Counted from the stretch's first letter, positions 42,405 to 51,842 are shown. The stretch: 64,000 bases of DNA from Streptomyces fragilis (GCF_003112515.1 NZ_BEVZ01000004.1:868001-932000), one strand, 5' to 3'. Notes: generated from the sequence alone by a model not told the origin. Numbers and translations are program-made.

Positions 42405-45400
42405 TCAGCCGACGTACTCGTAGGTCCCGGAGGCCTGCTCGAAGAGCCGGGTCACCTGGTCCTTCTCCGCCTCGGGACCGCGCAGTTGCACCACGTGGTA
42501 GCGGCCGCCGTCGAGGATCGCCAGGTTGCGCACGAAGAGCTTGCGGCCCCGGTCGTCGGTCCAGGTGAACTCGCCCTCGGCCATGACCTTCCCGCCCACC
42601 TCGATGCGGCGCAGCCCGCCGGAGCCGGCCCAGGTGGAGTCGCGGTAGGGCTGCAGCTCCGGTTCGTGCTCCTGCTGGTAGACCTGGGGGTCGCGGCCGT
42701 ACTGCTCGGCGCTGTCCCTGCCCGGCACCACGATCAGCCGGAAGTCGCCCCTGGAGTACACCACCTGGCCCTGCCCGTTGCGGGGGGTGCGCTGCCAGCC
42801 GCTCGCCACGGCGACCCGGAAGCCCTCGGGGTCCTTGCGCAGGGTGAAGCCCTCCGCCACCTCGCCGCCGGTGTCGCCGGAGGGTTCGGCCGGAGGCTTC
42901 TTCGACGGGGACGCGGACGGGGTGGGCTTCCCGGCGGGCTCCTCGGCCTCCCCGGAGTCGCCGGCGTCCTCGGTCGGCGTCGTGCCGGCGGGGAAGGAGT
43001 TGCCGGAGCGGTCCTGACCGCCCGCCTGCTCCCCGGCCTTGGGCATGAAGAACATCGCGTAGGCGACCGCGCCGGCCAGCAGGAGCAGGACCAGGGTCAG
43101 CAGCGTCCGCCCGAGCTTGCGCGGCGAACGCTCGTGGTCCCGCGGCTCCAGACGGTCGACGCGGTCCATGAGGTCGACGCGGTCCGCGCGCGCGGTGCGG
43201 GCCGTCCGGTCCGCCCCCGCGCGGCGGTGCCGGGCGCGCGACGACGCCGCGTCACGGCGGGCGTCCCGCCGGGCGTCACGGCGGCGGCGCACCAGCTCGC
43301 CCTTGCGGCGCACCATCGGCAGGCGCTCCGGGTCGGCCGGCGGCAGCGCGACCAGGTGCGCGCCCGCGTCCGGTTCGGGCGCGGACCGCACCAGGGAGCG
43401 CAGCCAGCCGCCCAGCTCCTCGATGTCGGGCCGGTCGGTCGGGTCCTGACGCAGCAGCGACTCCACGACTGGCCGCAGCGGCCCGCACTCCTCGGCGAAC
43501 GCGGGGGGTTCGGAGCACACCAGCTGCACCAGCTCGGCGGTGGAGTCCTCGGGGTACGGGGCGTGTCCCTGGACGGCGCGGAACAGCAGCGCGCCCAGCG
43601 CCCACAGGTCCGTCGCGGGGCCGACGGGCGCGGCCAGCTGCCAGTGGTCGTGGACCGGGTGGGCCTGCTCGGGCGCCCACCGCTCGGTGACCGCGCCGAC
43701 CACCGTCATCCGCGCCTGCCGGGCGCGCTCGGCGGCGAGCGGGGTCGCCGGCCCCCGGCGCGGAGCCGAGGGCGCGGGCGTCACCGGGGACGCGGACGGC
43801 GCCCCCGGCCCGGACGCGGACACCGGCCCTCCGGACGAGGGCGCGGCCCCGGACGCGAGTTCCGGCGCGGACCCGGACGGGGGCGCGAGCTCCGGCGGGG
43901 ACGCGGGCGCGGGCAGTGGTGCCGCGGGCGGCAGGGGAGCCGGGGCGGGCAGGGGCTGCCGGGCCTGCAGCGGCACCGGCGCGACGGCCGGGCGGGACCC
44001 CGGCTCGGCGGAGGGCGGGGAGTCCGGAGAGGCCGGCCACGCCGCGGGCCCGCCGCTGCGGGGGGTCGCTCCGTGCCAGGAGGGGCGCCCCTGGACGCCG
44101 TAGGGGTCCGCGATCCGGCCGGGCGGGTTGGCCTGCTCCTGCGGGGCGGGCACCCCCTCGACCGGCGTGCGCGCACCCGGCAGCGCCGGACGGTCGCCGC
44201 CGCGGTCCCGGACGGCCTCCCGCTGGGCGGCGCGGGCCTCCTCCGCCCGGGCGGCGGCCGCGCGGACACCGTCCCGGTAGGCGGCGGCCGAGCCCGCCCG
44301 GGCTCCGCTTCCCGGCTCGCCGTTCGGCCCGGAGCCGGCCGGTGCTGGCCAGTAGGGCGCGACCGGGGCGGGGGCCCAGCCGTCGGAGGAGGGCGAGGGG
44401 GCGGGCGGACCGGCGGCAGGAAGCGCACCGGCGGACACCGACCCCTCGATCTCCGTGCCCCGAGCCCGGGGCCCGGCACCGTACGCCTCGGTGCCGTACG
44501 TCTCGGTGCCGTACGTCTCCGAGCCGTACGTCTCGCTACCGAAGTCCTCGGAGCCGTACGTCTCGCTACCGAAGTCCTCGCCGCCGTACGTCTCGGTAGC
44601 GAAGGCCTCACCGCCGTACTCCCGGGCATCGGAGCCGTCCCCCCGGGCGGCCGCGGCCTCGGAGCCGTACGCGTCGGCGCGGTAGGTCCCGGGCCCGGCG
44701 CCGGCCGGGCCGTACCGCGGCGCCGGCGCGCCGGCCGGGCCGCCGGCGTCGGCCCCGAGGGTCTCCGGCTCCGCGCCGGGCGGTTCGGGGGCGTCCAGCG
44801 GCGGCGTCTCCGGCGGGACGGGGTCGTACCCGCACAGCGCCTCCTCGGCGGCGCCGGCGGCGAGACCGGTGAGCACCACCCGTCCGTCGTCGCCGACCAT
44901 GACGGTGCGCGGCGTGATGTTGCGGTGCACCCAGCCGTGGCCGTGCAGCACCCGGATCGCCATCAGCAGGTCGGCGGCGACCTCGGCGGCCCGGTACGGC
45001 GTCAGCGTCCGCTCGGCGAGCAGGTCGCCGAGCGGACGGCCGGGCACCGCCTCGCCGACCACCCAGAGCGAGCCGCCCTCGGCGAACACGTCGTAGACCT
45101 GGTCGAGCCGGGGATGGTCGGCGAGCCGGGCCGCCTCCCGGGCGGCCTCCAGGGCGCGCCGCACCGCCGGCTCGGCAGGCTCCCCGCCCTCGCGGCCGCC
45201 GCGCCCGTGGGCCGCGCTGAACCCCTCGGGCAGGCCGTCCGCGTCGAGCACCTCGGCCTCGACGACCTCGGGCAGCGGGATCTGGCGGACCCGCACCTCC
45301 TGCCCGCTGTACGTGTCGAACGCCAGGCTCTCGGCGAGGTCGTAGCGGTCCTCGCCGGACGGGTGCACGGGCAGGCGATAGCGATCGGCGAGTATCCGTC

Positions 45401-45419
45401 CCGCGTAGTCGTCCACCAC
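42405..45419 (-). CDS. Transmembrane Ser/Thr pseudokinase with a large disordered insertion
   Basis: 1004 residues. The kinase fold is present but catalysis is lost: the Gly loop is gone, the VAIK Lys is Arg45 (VRVRQIPL), HRD reads HRN at 165-167 (VHRNITPRTV) and DFG is replaced by GLA (VVLTGLAAG, about 185-187). The fold stops near residue 190 and resumes near 570 with RWAPEQ, TDLWALGALLFRAVQG and PTDRPDIEEL. Between lies a 380-residue Pro/Ala/Gly insertion with YGSE/YGTE repeats. After an Arg-rich stretch come a membrane helix (about 770-792) and an extracellular beta domain (DPEGFRVAVASGWQR ... LFEQASGTYEYV). It probably acts as a scaffold or regulator of the flanking active kinases. Confidence 0.85.
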   Translation of the reverse strand: MVDDYAGRILADRYRLPVHPSGEDRYDLAESLAFDTYSGQEVRVRQIPLPEVVEAEVLDADGLPEGFSAAHGRGGREGGEPAEPAVRRALEAAREAARLADHPRLDQVYDVFAEGGSLWVVGEAVPGRPLGDLLAERTLTPYRAAEVAADLLMAIRVLHGHGWVHRNITPRTVMVGDDGRVVLTGLAAGAAEEALCGYDPVPPETPPLDAPEPPGAEPETLGADAGGPAGAPAPRYGPAGAGPGTYRADAYGSEAAAARGDGSDAREYGGEAFATETYGGEDFGSETYGSEDFGSETYGSETYGTETYGTEAYGAGPRARGTEIEGSVSAGALPAAGPPAPSPSSDGWAPAPVAPYWPAPAGSGPNGEPGSGARAGSAAAYRDGVRAAAARAEEARAAQREAVRDRGGDRPALPGARTPVEGVPAPQEQANPPGRIADPYGVQGRPSWHGATPRSGGPAAWPASPDSPPSAEPGSRPAVAPVPLQARQPLPAPAPLPPAAPLPAPASPPELAPPSGSAPELASGAAPSSGGPVSASGPGAPSASPVTPAPSAPRRGPATPLAAERARQARMTVVGAVTERWAPEQAHPVHDHWQLAAPVGPATDLWALGALLFRAVQGHAPYPEDSTAELVQLVCSEPPAFAEECGPLRPVVESLLRQDPTDRPDIEELGGWLRSLVRSAPEPDAGAHLVALPPADPERLPMVRRKGELVRRRRDARRDARRDAASSRARHRRAGADRTARTARADRVDLMDRVDRLEPRDHERSPRKLGRTLLTLVLLLLAGAVAYAMFFMPKAGEQAGGQDRSGNSFPAGTTPTEDAGDSGEAEEPAGKPTPSASPSKKPPAEPSGDTGGEVAEGFTLRKDPEGFRVAVASGWQRTPRNGQGQVVYSRGDFRLIVVPGRDSAEQYGRDPQVYQQEHEPELQPYRDSTWAGSGGLRRIEVGGKVMAEGEFTWTDDRGRKLFVRNLAILDGGRYHVVQLRGPEAEKDQVTRLFEQASGTYEYVG
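44480..44620 (-). repeat. Coding repeat YG(S/T/G)E(T/D/A) in the pseudokinase insertion
   Basis: About nine units of 15 or 18 bp encode variants of ETYGSEDFGSETYGTE. The DNA copies are nearly identical (ccgtacgtctcggtg, ccgtacgtctcgctaccgaa), which points to recent expansion. Confidence 0.85.
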
Positions 45420-45577
45420 ACCCTCCCCGCTCCGCCCGGCCGGTCACATCCGTTCGGTGTGCGCCGCGTTCCGGCCGTTCTGCCGTATGCGTACGGTCCG
45501 CGCTGGTTCACGATACGTGCCATGGCCGACACATGCCGCTCGGATGCGACATCCGGCCATGCCACGGCACGACGCTG

Positions 45578-47566
45578 TCAGGACTTCGGCTTGAAGGTGC
45601 TGGTCAGGGTGGCCCAGGTCTTCTTGCGCAGCTCGCCGTCCCAGTCGGCGGCCGGCGTCGTGTACATGAGCGCGTAGCCCTGGGTGGGACTCGGCACGAA
45701 GCCGCGGTCGACGGTGCGCTGCTTGGTGCCGTTGCCGTCGACGTAGGTGAACTCCCAGTCGGCGGCCTCCCAGCCGCGGTAGTCCACCCCCTCTATCCGG
45801 ATCCGCCGGTACTGGTCGCGCACCATGGACTTCTCCAGCTGCTTCCAGTCGGCGACCGCGTCGTCCTTGGGGGTGCTGGTCCAGCCGATCAGCAGCTGCT
45901 GGCCGTCGGGGCCGGCGAAGCGGTCGCCGGCCGGGGAGGTGGAGCGGTAGCGCCAGCCGGAGGGGAGGCCGACCGTGTAGCCCTGCGCCGACCGGTAGGT
46001 GGTGGTCCTGAGGAGGCCGTCGTCGCTCTTGCCGGAGCCCTTGCCCTTGTCCTCGCCGCCCTTGTCGTCGGCCTTGCCGTCCTTGTCGGTCTTGTCGTCC
46101 TTCTTGCCGTCGTCGGCGGAGCCCGCGGAGGAGGCGTTGTCGCCGGGCTCGTCGGAGGCGTCGGCGGATCCGCTCTTCTTCCCGCCCGGTTCGGGCTCGC
46201 CGCCGGCGGTCACGCCCCCCTTGCCGGGCTCCTCCGAGTCTCCGCCGAGCGTGTTGACGAGCACGGCGATCAGCAGCACGAGGGCGGCCACCACGGCGAC
46301 GGCGACCAGCACCGTCTGCCGGGAGAACACGTCGCCCAGCGAGCTGCGGGGCTTCACGGGGCGCGACGGGGCGGGCCGCTCAGGCATGTCGGAGGGCGTG
46401 CTCAGCAGGGGCCAGCCCGACCGGGCGCCCGGGGAGCCGGCCTGCGTGCCGGCCGACGACGAGGCCGAGGACGAGGCCGGTGACGAGGCCGAAGCGCCGG
46501 ACGCGGACGACGCGACGGGTGTGTCGGTCGGCGTGGACGCGGCGCCGGCGGCAGCTCCCGCCGCCGCAGCCCCGGCCGCGGCGGACTTCGCGCCCGGTCC
46601 GGAGGCGGGCCGCGGCGTGGTGCCGGTGACGGGCAGCGCGGCGGAGCCCTTGCGCTCCTCGGGCAGCGGGACGGTCCGCACGGCGTCCACGGGGGTGGAC
46701 TCCGCCTCGGCCGACGTCCGGGACAGCACCGCGCCGAGCAGCTCCCGTGCCTTGGCGTCGTCGATCCGCTTGGCGGGGTCCTTCTCCAGCAGGCCGAGGA
46801 TGACCTCGCGCAGCGGCCCGGCGTGGCGCGGCTCGTCGACCGGCTCGGTCATCACCGCGGTGAGCGTGGCGATGGCGGAGCCCTTGTCGTAGGGCGGCAC
46901 CCCCTCGACCGCGGCGTACAGCAGACCGCCCAGGGACCACAGGTCGGCGGCGGGCCCCGGCTTGTGGCCGCGGGCTCGCTCGGGGGAGATGTAGGAGGGC
47001 GCGCCGACCAGCATGCCGGTGGAGGTGAGCGAGGGGTCGCCCTCGATCTGGGCGATGCCGAAGTCGGTGAGGACCACCCGGCCGTCCTCGGACATCAGCA
47101 CGTTGGACGGCTTCACGTCACGGTGCAGGATGCCCTCCCGGTGCGCGGAGCGCAGCACGTCGAGGACGGCGAGCCCCACCTCGGCGGCGCGGCGGGGGTT
47201 GAGCGTGCCGTCCTCGCGGATCACCTCGGCGAGGGACTTGCCGTCGACCATCTCCATGACGATCCACGGGCGGTCGTCCTCGTCGACCACGTCGTAGACC
47301 GTCACCGCGCTGGTGTTGCGGATGCGCGCGATCGCCTTGGCCTCGCGCAGGGTGCGGGTGATCAGCCTGCGCTTCTCGTCGTCGTCGATGCTGACCGGGA
47401 ACCGTAGTTCCTTGACTGCGACCGTCCGGCCCAGCGTCTCGTCCTTGGCCCGCCAGACCGTGCCCATGCCGCCTCGGCCGACGACCGACTCCAGCCGGTA
47501 ACGACCGGCGAGGAGACGTCCGGTCCTGTCCTGACGAGGTGTCCCCGCCCGCTCCGTCTCCGACAT
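45578..47566 (-). CDS. Transmembrane Ser/Thr protein kinase (eukaryotic type)
   Basis: 662 residues from the ATG at 47566; an ATG four codons earlier is also possible. The kinase domain (about 22-290) is complete: VVGRGGMGTVWRA, Lys52 in VAVKEL, Asp150 in HRDVKPSN, DFG Asp168 and GAPSYISPERARG. An Ala/Ser-rich juxtamembrane linker with a Gly/Pro tail leads to one membrane helix (about 418-440, VLVAVAVVAALVLLIAVLV). A 90-residue Gly/Asp/Lys/Ser linker precedes an extracellular domain (RSAQGYTVGLPSGWRYRST ... LTSTFKPKS). It is the first of the three-gene kinase array. Confidence 0.92.
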   Translation of the reverse strand: MSETERAGTPRQDRTGRLLAGRYRLESVVGRGGMGTVWRAKDETLGRTVAVKELRFPVSIDDDEKRRLITRTLREAKAIARIRNTSAVTVYDVVDEDDRPWIVMEMVDGKSLAEVIREDGTLNPRRAAEVGLAVLDVLRSAHREGILHRDVKPSNVLMSEDGRVVLTDFGIAQIEGDPSLTSTGMLVGAPSYISPERARGHKPGPAADLWSLGGLLYAAVEGVPPYDKGSAIATLTAVMTEPVDEPRHAGPLREVILGLLEKDPAKRIDDAKARELLGAVLSRTSAEAESTPVDAVRTVPLPEERKGSAALPVTGTTPRPASGPGAKSAAAGAAAAGAAAGAASTPTDTPVASSASGASASSPASSSASSSAGTQAGSPGARSGWPLLSTPSDMPERPAPSRPVKPRSSLGDVFSRQTVLVAVAVVAALVLLIAVLVNTLGGDSEEPGKGGVTAGGEPEPGGKKSGSADASDEPGDNASSAGSADDGKKDDKTDKDGKADDKGGEDKGKGSGKSDDGLLRTTTYRSAQGYTVGLPSGWRYRSTSPAGDRFAGPDGQQLLIGWTSTPKDDAVADWKQLEKSMVRDQYRRIRIEGVDYRGWEAADWEFTYVDGNGTKQRTVDRGFVPSPTQGYALMYTTPAADWDGELRKKTWATLTSTFKPKS

Positions 47567-47748
47567 GCGTCCCCTCATGCAACCCGCCCTGACAGAGCCT
47601 CCATTGTCCCTTACCCGACAAGCGGGCGGGTCGCCGGGTGCCCGGTGAACCGGTGTGCCGTGCTTGCCCGATGACGGGCTGCCACGACACGTCTACCCGC
47701 ACACCCGCCCACCCCCTCCACTCTCCTTCGCGGGGGCGCGGTTCCCGC

Positions 47749-49455
47749 TCAGGAGTGGACGATGTCGGGGGCTCCGAGCCGTGCCGCGTCGGCCGTGAGG
47801 TCGTCCGGCTGCCGCTGCGACTCCCGCTCGGCCTCCACCCGCTTCTCGTAGTACTCGATCTCCCGTTCCTTCTTCTCCTCGTCCCAGCCGAGGACCGGCG
47901 CCATCAGCTCCGCGGCCTCCCGCGCGCTGCGGGTGCCCCGGTCGAAGGTCTCGATGGAGATGCGCGTCCGCCGGGTCATCACGTCGTCGAGGTGCAGCGC
48001 CCCCTCGTGGGTGACCGCGTAGACCACCTCGGCCCGCAGGTAGTCGTCGGCGCCGCCCAGCGGGGCGCCCAGCGACGGGTCCTGGGCGATCAGGTCCAGC
48101 ACCTCCTCGGCCAGCGAGCCGTAGCGGTTCAGCAGGTGTTCCACCCGCACCACGTGCAGGCCGGTGCGGGCCGCGATCCGCGCCCGGGCGTTCCACAGCG
48201 CCCGGTAGCCCTCGGCGCCCACCAGGGGGATCTCCTCGGTGACGCAGGGCGCGACCCTGCGGTCCAGCCCGTGCACCGCGGCGTCGACGGCGTCCTTGGC
48301 CATCACCCGGTACGTCGTGTACTTGCCGCCGGCGACCACCACGAGGCCCGGCACCGGGTGGGCCACCGTGTGCTCCCGCGACAGCTTGCTGGTGGCCTCC
48401 GACTCCCCGGCCAGCAGCGGCCGCAGACCGGCGTAGACGCCCTCCACGTCGTCACGGGTGAGCGGCACCGACAGCACCGAGTTGACGTGCTCCAGGAGGT
48501 AGTCGATGTCGGCGCTGGAGGCGGCCGGGTGCGCCTTGTCCAGGTTCCACTCGGTGTCGGTGGTGCCCACGATCCAGTGCCGGCCCCAGGGGATGACGAA
48601 GAGCACGGACTTCTCCGTCCGCAGGATCAGCCCCGTCGCGGAGTGGATGCGGTCCTTGGGGACGACCAGGTGGATGCCCTTGGACGCCTTGACGTGGAAC
48701 TGGCCGCGCTCACCGACCATCGCCTGGGTGTCGTCCGTCCAGACGCCGGTGGCGTTGACGATCTGCTGGGCGCGGATCTCGTACTCGCCGCCGCCCTCCA
48801 GGTCCGTCACGCGGGCGCCCACCACCCGCTCGCCCTCGCGGAGGAAGCCGGTCACCCGCGTCCGGTTGGCGACCTGGGCACCGTAGGCGGCGGCCGTGCG
48901 CACCAGCGTGGCGACGTAGCGCGCGTCGTCCATCTGCGCGTCGTAGTACTGCAGGGCGCCGGTCAGCGCGTCCTTGCGCAGGCAGGGCGCGACGCGCAGC
49001 GCGTGACGGCGGGTCAGGTGACGGTGGCCGGGCAGGCCCCTGCCGTGGCCGCGGGCCAGGGACATGACGTCGTAGAGCGCCACGCCCGTGCCCGCGTAGG
49101 CGCGCTCCCAGGCCTTGTGCTGGAGCGGATAGAGGAAGGGCACCGGCTTGACCAGGTGGGGCGCCAGCCGCTCCAGGAGCAGGCCGCGTTCCTTCAGAGC
49201 CTCCCTGACCAGGGCGAAGTCCAGCATCTCCAGGTAGCGCAGCCCGCCGTGGACGAGCTTGCTGGAGCGGCTGGAGGTGCCCGAGGCCCAGTCCCGCGCC
49301 TCGACCAGGCCCGTCACCAGCCCGCGGGTGGCCGCGTCCAGCGCGGTGCCGGCCCCGACCACTCCGCCCCCGACGACCAGGACGTCCAGCTCCCGTTCGG
49401 CCAGGGCCGCCAGGGATCCGTCACGCTGCTCCGGCCCGAGTGTCGCTGTCCTCAC
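47749..49455 (-). CDS. glpD: FAD-dependent glycerol-3-phosphate dehydrogenase
   Basis: 568 residues, standard length. The FAD-binding fold is LDVLVVGGGVVGAGTALDAATRG, with the DAO-type segments SSRSSKLVHGGLRYLEMLDFALVREAL, IVNATGVWTDD, PWGRHWIVGTTDTEWN and VVAGGKYTTYRVMAKDAVDAA. The C-terminal DAO_C domain ends with MTRRTRISIETFDRGTRSAREAAELM. It oxidises glycerol-3-phosphate to dihydroxyacetone phosphate, passing electrons to the quinone pool at the membrane. The 350-bp upstream region is shared with the divergent sugar dehydrogenase gene. Confidence 0.96.
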   Translation of the reverse strand: MRTATLGPEQRDGSLAALAERELDVLVVGGGVVGAGTALDAATRGLVTGLVEARDWASGTSSRSSKLVHGGLRYLEMLDFALVREALKERGLLLERLAPHLVKPVPFLYPLQHKAWERAYAGTGVALYDVMSLARGHGRGLPGHRHLTRRHALRVAPCLRKDALTGALQYYDAQMDDARYVATLVRTAAAYGAQVANRTRVTGFLREGERVVGARVTDLEGGGEYEIRAQQIVNATGVWTDDTQAMVGERGQFHVKASKGIHLVVPKDRIHSATGLILRTEKSVLFVIPWGRHWIVGTTDTEWNLDKAHPAASSADIDYLLEHVNSVLSVPLTRDDVEGVYAGLRPLLAGESEATSKLSREHTVAHPVPGLVVVAGGKYTTYRVMAKDAVDAAVHGLDRRVAPCVTEEIPLVGAEGYRALWNARARIAARTGLHVVRVEHLLNRYGSLAEEVLDLIAQDPSLGAPLGGADDYLRAEVVYAVTHEGALHLDDVMTRRTRISIETFDRGTRSAREAAELMAPVLGWDEEKKEREIEYYEKRVEAERESQRQPDDLTADAARLGAPDIVHS

Positions 49456-49805
49456 CGCTGCCTCCCACGCTGTGGTCGTGTTGCTGCCGGTCGAACTGGG
49501 TGGGTCACCCGTGCTGATCGATTCTCACCGCCCCGCCCCGGATCGGCCACCACCCGTCCCCGGCCTGTGGACAACCTTCCCGGCATCGCCGCACGTCACC
49601 GACGGCCCATCACTCCTGAGGCTGATCCGCGTGATCAACACGCGCGCGGCATCCACAATCCCGCATAACGGTCATATTTACTCCTAGTCTGACAGTGCGC
49701 TCATCCCGGGCGATGTCCCCCGAACCGTTGGTCCCGACCGGCCGGAGGGATCTCCCGGGTGGCGCACCTGTCCCCCTCCGGCTATCGGGAAGGACGGCCC
49801 ACCCC
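49456..49805. other. Divergent promoter region between glpD and the nucleotide-sugar dehydrogenase gene
   Basis: 350 bp. A clear AT-rich island near 49660-49692 (cccgcataacggtcatatttactcctagtctg) is the most promoter-like stretch. It could drive either gene. The gtgatcaacacgcg and tgctgatcgattctcac segments are possible operator halves. No gene is seen. Confidence 0.45.
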
Positions 49806-51026
49806 ATGCCCGCAGATCTCGCCGTCATCGGACTCGGACCGCTCGGCCTGCCGCTGGCCCAGGCCGCCGTCGCCGCCGGTGTCCGTACCCTCGGCTACCG
49901 CTTCGGACCGGACTCCGGTTCCCTGACCGCCGCCGAACTCCGCCGCATGCTGGCCCGCGGCTTCCGCCCCACCACCAGCCCCGACGAACTGGGCAAGGTC
50001 CGCACCGCCGTCATCTGCGCCCCCGTCACCGGGGCCGCCGACGGCGGACTCGACCTCACCGGACTCACCACCGCCGCCCGCACCCTGGCCGCCCGGCTGC
50101 GCCCGTACACCACCGTGATCCTGGAGTCGCCGGTCCACCCGGGGACCACCGAGGGCCTGCTGCGCCACCTGCTGGAGGAGGGTTCCGGCCTGACGGCAGG
50201 CCGGGACTTCCACCTCGCCTACTCCCCCAGCCGCGTGGACCCCGGCAGCCGCACCTGGACACCGGCCAACACCCCGACCGTGGTCGGCGGCCTCACCCCC
50301 GCCTGCACCGAGTCCGCCATCGCCTTCTACTCCCGGATCACCGACCGGGTGGTGCGCGCCCGCGGCCTGCGCGAGGCCGAGACGGTGCAGCTGCTCGAGA
50401 CCAACTTCCGGCACGTCAACATCGCCCTGGTCAACGAGATGGCGGCGCTCTGCCACGACCTGGGCGTCGACCTCTGGGACGTGATCCGCTGCGCCGAGAC
50501 CAAGCCCTTCGGCTTCCACGCCTTCCGGCCCGGCCCCGGCGTCGGCGGTCACGGCCTCCCCAGGGACCTGACCGCACCCGCCCCGGGCCAGGCCGGGCCC
50601 GCCCTGCGCATGGTGGACCTCGCCCGGCGGGTCAACGCCGACATGCCCCGGTACGTCGCCCGCCGGGCCGCCGCCCTGCTCAACGAGCACGGCAAGTCCG
50701 CCCGCGGCGCGCGGATCCTGCTCCTGGGGGTCACCTACAAGCCCGACCTCGACGACGTGCGGCGCTCCCCCGCCGAGGAGATCGCCGTGCAGCTGGGCGA
50801 GCTGGGCGCGCAGGTCGCCTTCCACGACCCCTACGTCGGCGAGTGGCGCGTTCGCGACCGGTCCGTGCCCCGCGCCGACTCGGTCCTCGAGGCCGCGGCC
50901 AACGCGGACCTGACCATCCTCCTCCAGCAGCACCGGGCCTACGACCTGCAGAGTCTCTCGGTGAAGGCCCAGCTGCTGCTGGACACCAGAGGGGCGACGC
51001 CGACCGGGGCGGCCCACCGGCTCTGA
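49806..51026 (+). CDS. UDP-glucose/GDP-mannose-type nucleotide-sugar dehydrogenase
   Basis: 406 residues from the ATG at 49806, behind GGGAAGGACGG. The N-terminal NAD domain is LAVIGLGPLGLPLAQAAVAAG; VILESPVHPGTTEGLL contains the family motif. The catalytic-domain segment NFRHVNIALVNEMAALCHDLGVDLWDVI is typical. PGPGVGGHGLPRDL is the place where the nucleophilic Cys normally sits (GxGGHCxPxD); here the residue after GGH is Gly, not Cys. The C-terminal domain shows ILLLGVTYKPDLDDVRRSPAEEI. Expected chemistry is two-step oxidation to a uronic acid, but the missing Cys makes full activity doubtful. Confidence 0.85.
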   Translation: MPADLAVIGLGPLGLPLAQAAVAAGVRTLGYRFGPDSGSLTAAELRRMLARGFRPTTSPDELGKVRTAVICAPVTGAADGGLDLTGLTTAARTLAARLRPYTTVILESPVHPGTTEGLLRHLLEEGSGLTAGRDFHLAYSPSRVDPGSRTWTPANTPTVVGGLTPACTESAIAFYSRITDRVVRARGLREAETVQLLETNFRHVNIALVNEMAALCHDLGVDLWDVIRCAETKPFGFHAFRPGPGVGGHGLPRDLTAPAPGQAGPALRMVDLARRVNADMPRYVARRAAALLNEHGKSARGARILLLGVTYKPDLDDVRRSPAEEIAVQLGELGAQVAFHDPYVGEWRVRDRSVPRADSVLEAAANADLTILLQQHRAYDLQSLSVKAQLLLDTRGATPTGAAHRL

Positions 51027-51140
51027 CGGCGGGTGCGGGACGGACGGGCGACCGGTGGCCGGAATCCCTCGAAGGCGACGCGGCTCCACTGCTACTGTGC
51101 CGAGTCCTCGCACACCCGCTCGTATCCACGGGGGAATGTC

Positions 51141-51764
51141 ATGACGCAGCCAACTCCGCCGCAGCAGCCGGCCCAGAACAACCCGTACGCCGCCGCCCCG
51201 GGCGTCCCGCCGCAGGGCGCTCCGCAGGGTCCGCCGCAGGGCGCTCCCTACGGTGCGCCCGAGGGAGCTCCGCAGGCCTACCCGGGTCACCCCGGCGGCG
51301 GCCCGGGGGCGCCGGCCTACACCTCGCCCGCGATTCCCGCGCTGCCCTCCGGCGGCAAGCTGGCGCTGGGCGCCGTGGCCGCCCTGGTCACCGGCCTGGT
51401 GGCCGCGGTGATCTACGGGCTGATCATGGGCAAGGCCGAGGTGGAGGTCGGCTACGCCGCCGTCGGCGTCGGCGCGCTGGTCGGCCTGGTCAGCGGCAAG
51501 GTCGCCGGCGGCAACCCGGTGACCGCGATCATCGGCGCGATCGTCTCGCTCGGCGCCGTGTACCTCGGCCAGCTGATCGGCTACTCCGTCAGCGCCGCGG
51601 ACCAGACGACGCTGCTCGGCGCCAACTTCTTCGAGGTGCTGACCGGGCACTTCGACATCATCCAGCAGGTCTGGAGCGAGGAGCTCGACCTGCTGACCAT
51701 CGCGTTCATCGCCTTCGGCGGCTTCGCGGCGTTCAGCGTCGCCAAGAAGGTCGGCCAGGACTGA
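51141..51764 (+). CDS. Proline-rich membrane protein, function unknown
   Basis: 207 residues from the ATG at 51141. Residues 1-70 are a Pro/Gln/Gly/Ala tract with repeated PPQGAP. Hydrophobic helices follow: LALGAVAALVTGLVAAVIYGLIMG, VGYAAVGVGALVGLVSG, AIIGAIVSLGAVYLGQLIGYSVS and LTIAFIAFGGFAAFSV. A soluble stretch before the last helix holds FFEVLTGHFDIIQQVWSEELD. The pattern resembles widespread DUF-type small membrane proteins of Gram-positives. It ends at a 20-bp perfect hairpin. Confidence 0.8.
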   Translation: MTQPTPPQQPAQNNPYAAAPGVPPQGAPQGPPQGAPYGAPEGAPQAYPGHPGGGPGAPAYTSPAIPALPSGGKLALGAVAALVTGLVAAVIYGLIMGKAEVEVGYAAVGVGALVGLVSGKVAGGNPVTAIIGAIVSLGAVYLGQLIGYSVSAADQTTLLGANFFEVLTGHFDIIQQVWSEELDLLTIAFIAFGGFAAFSVAKKVGQD

Positions 51765-51780
51765 GCCTCCCGGCCCCACC

Positions 51781-51826
51781 GCACGAGGGCCCGCCACCGG
51801 TGTCGACCGGTGGCGGGCCCTCGTGC
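51781..51826. terminator. Bidirectional terminator, 20-bp perfect stem
   Basis: GCACGAGGGCCCGCCACCGG at 51781-51800 pairs with 51807-51826 across a TGTCGA loop. It lies between the convergent membrane-protein gene and guaB3, 16 bp from each. Confidence 0.85.
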
Positions 51827-51842
51827 GTGACGCGTGCCGTCG

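Noticed and set aside
42486..45677. 1063-codon open frame opposite the pseudokinase
   Set aside because: Composition is a mirror of the Pro/Ala-rich insertion; no motif, and the minus strand has clear kinase-fold and membrane segments.
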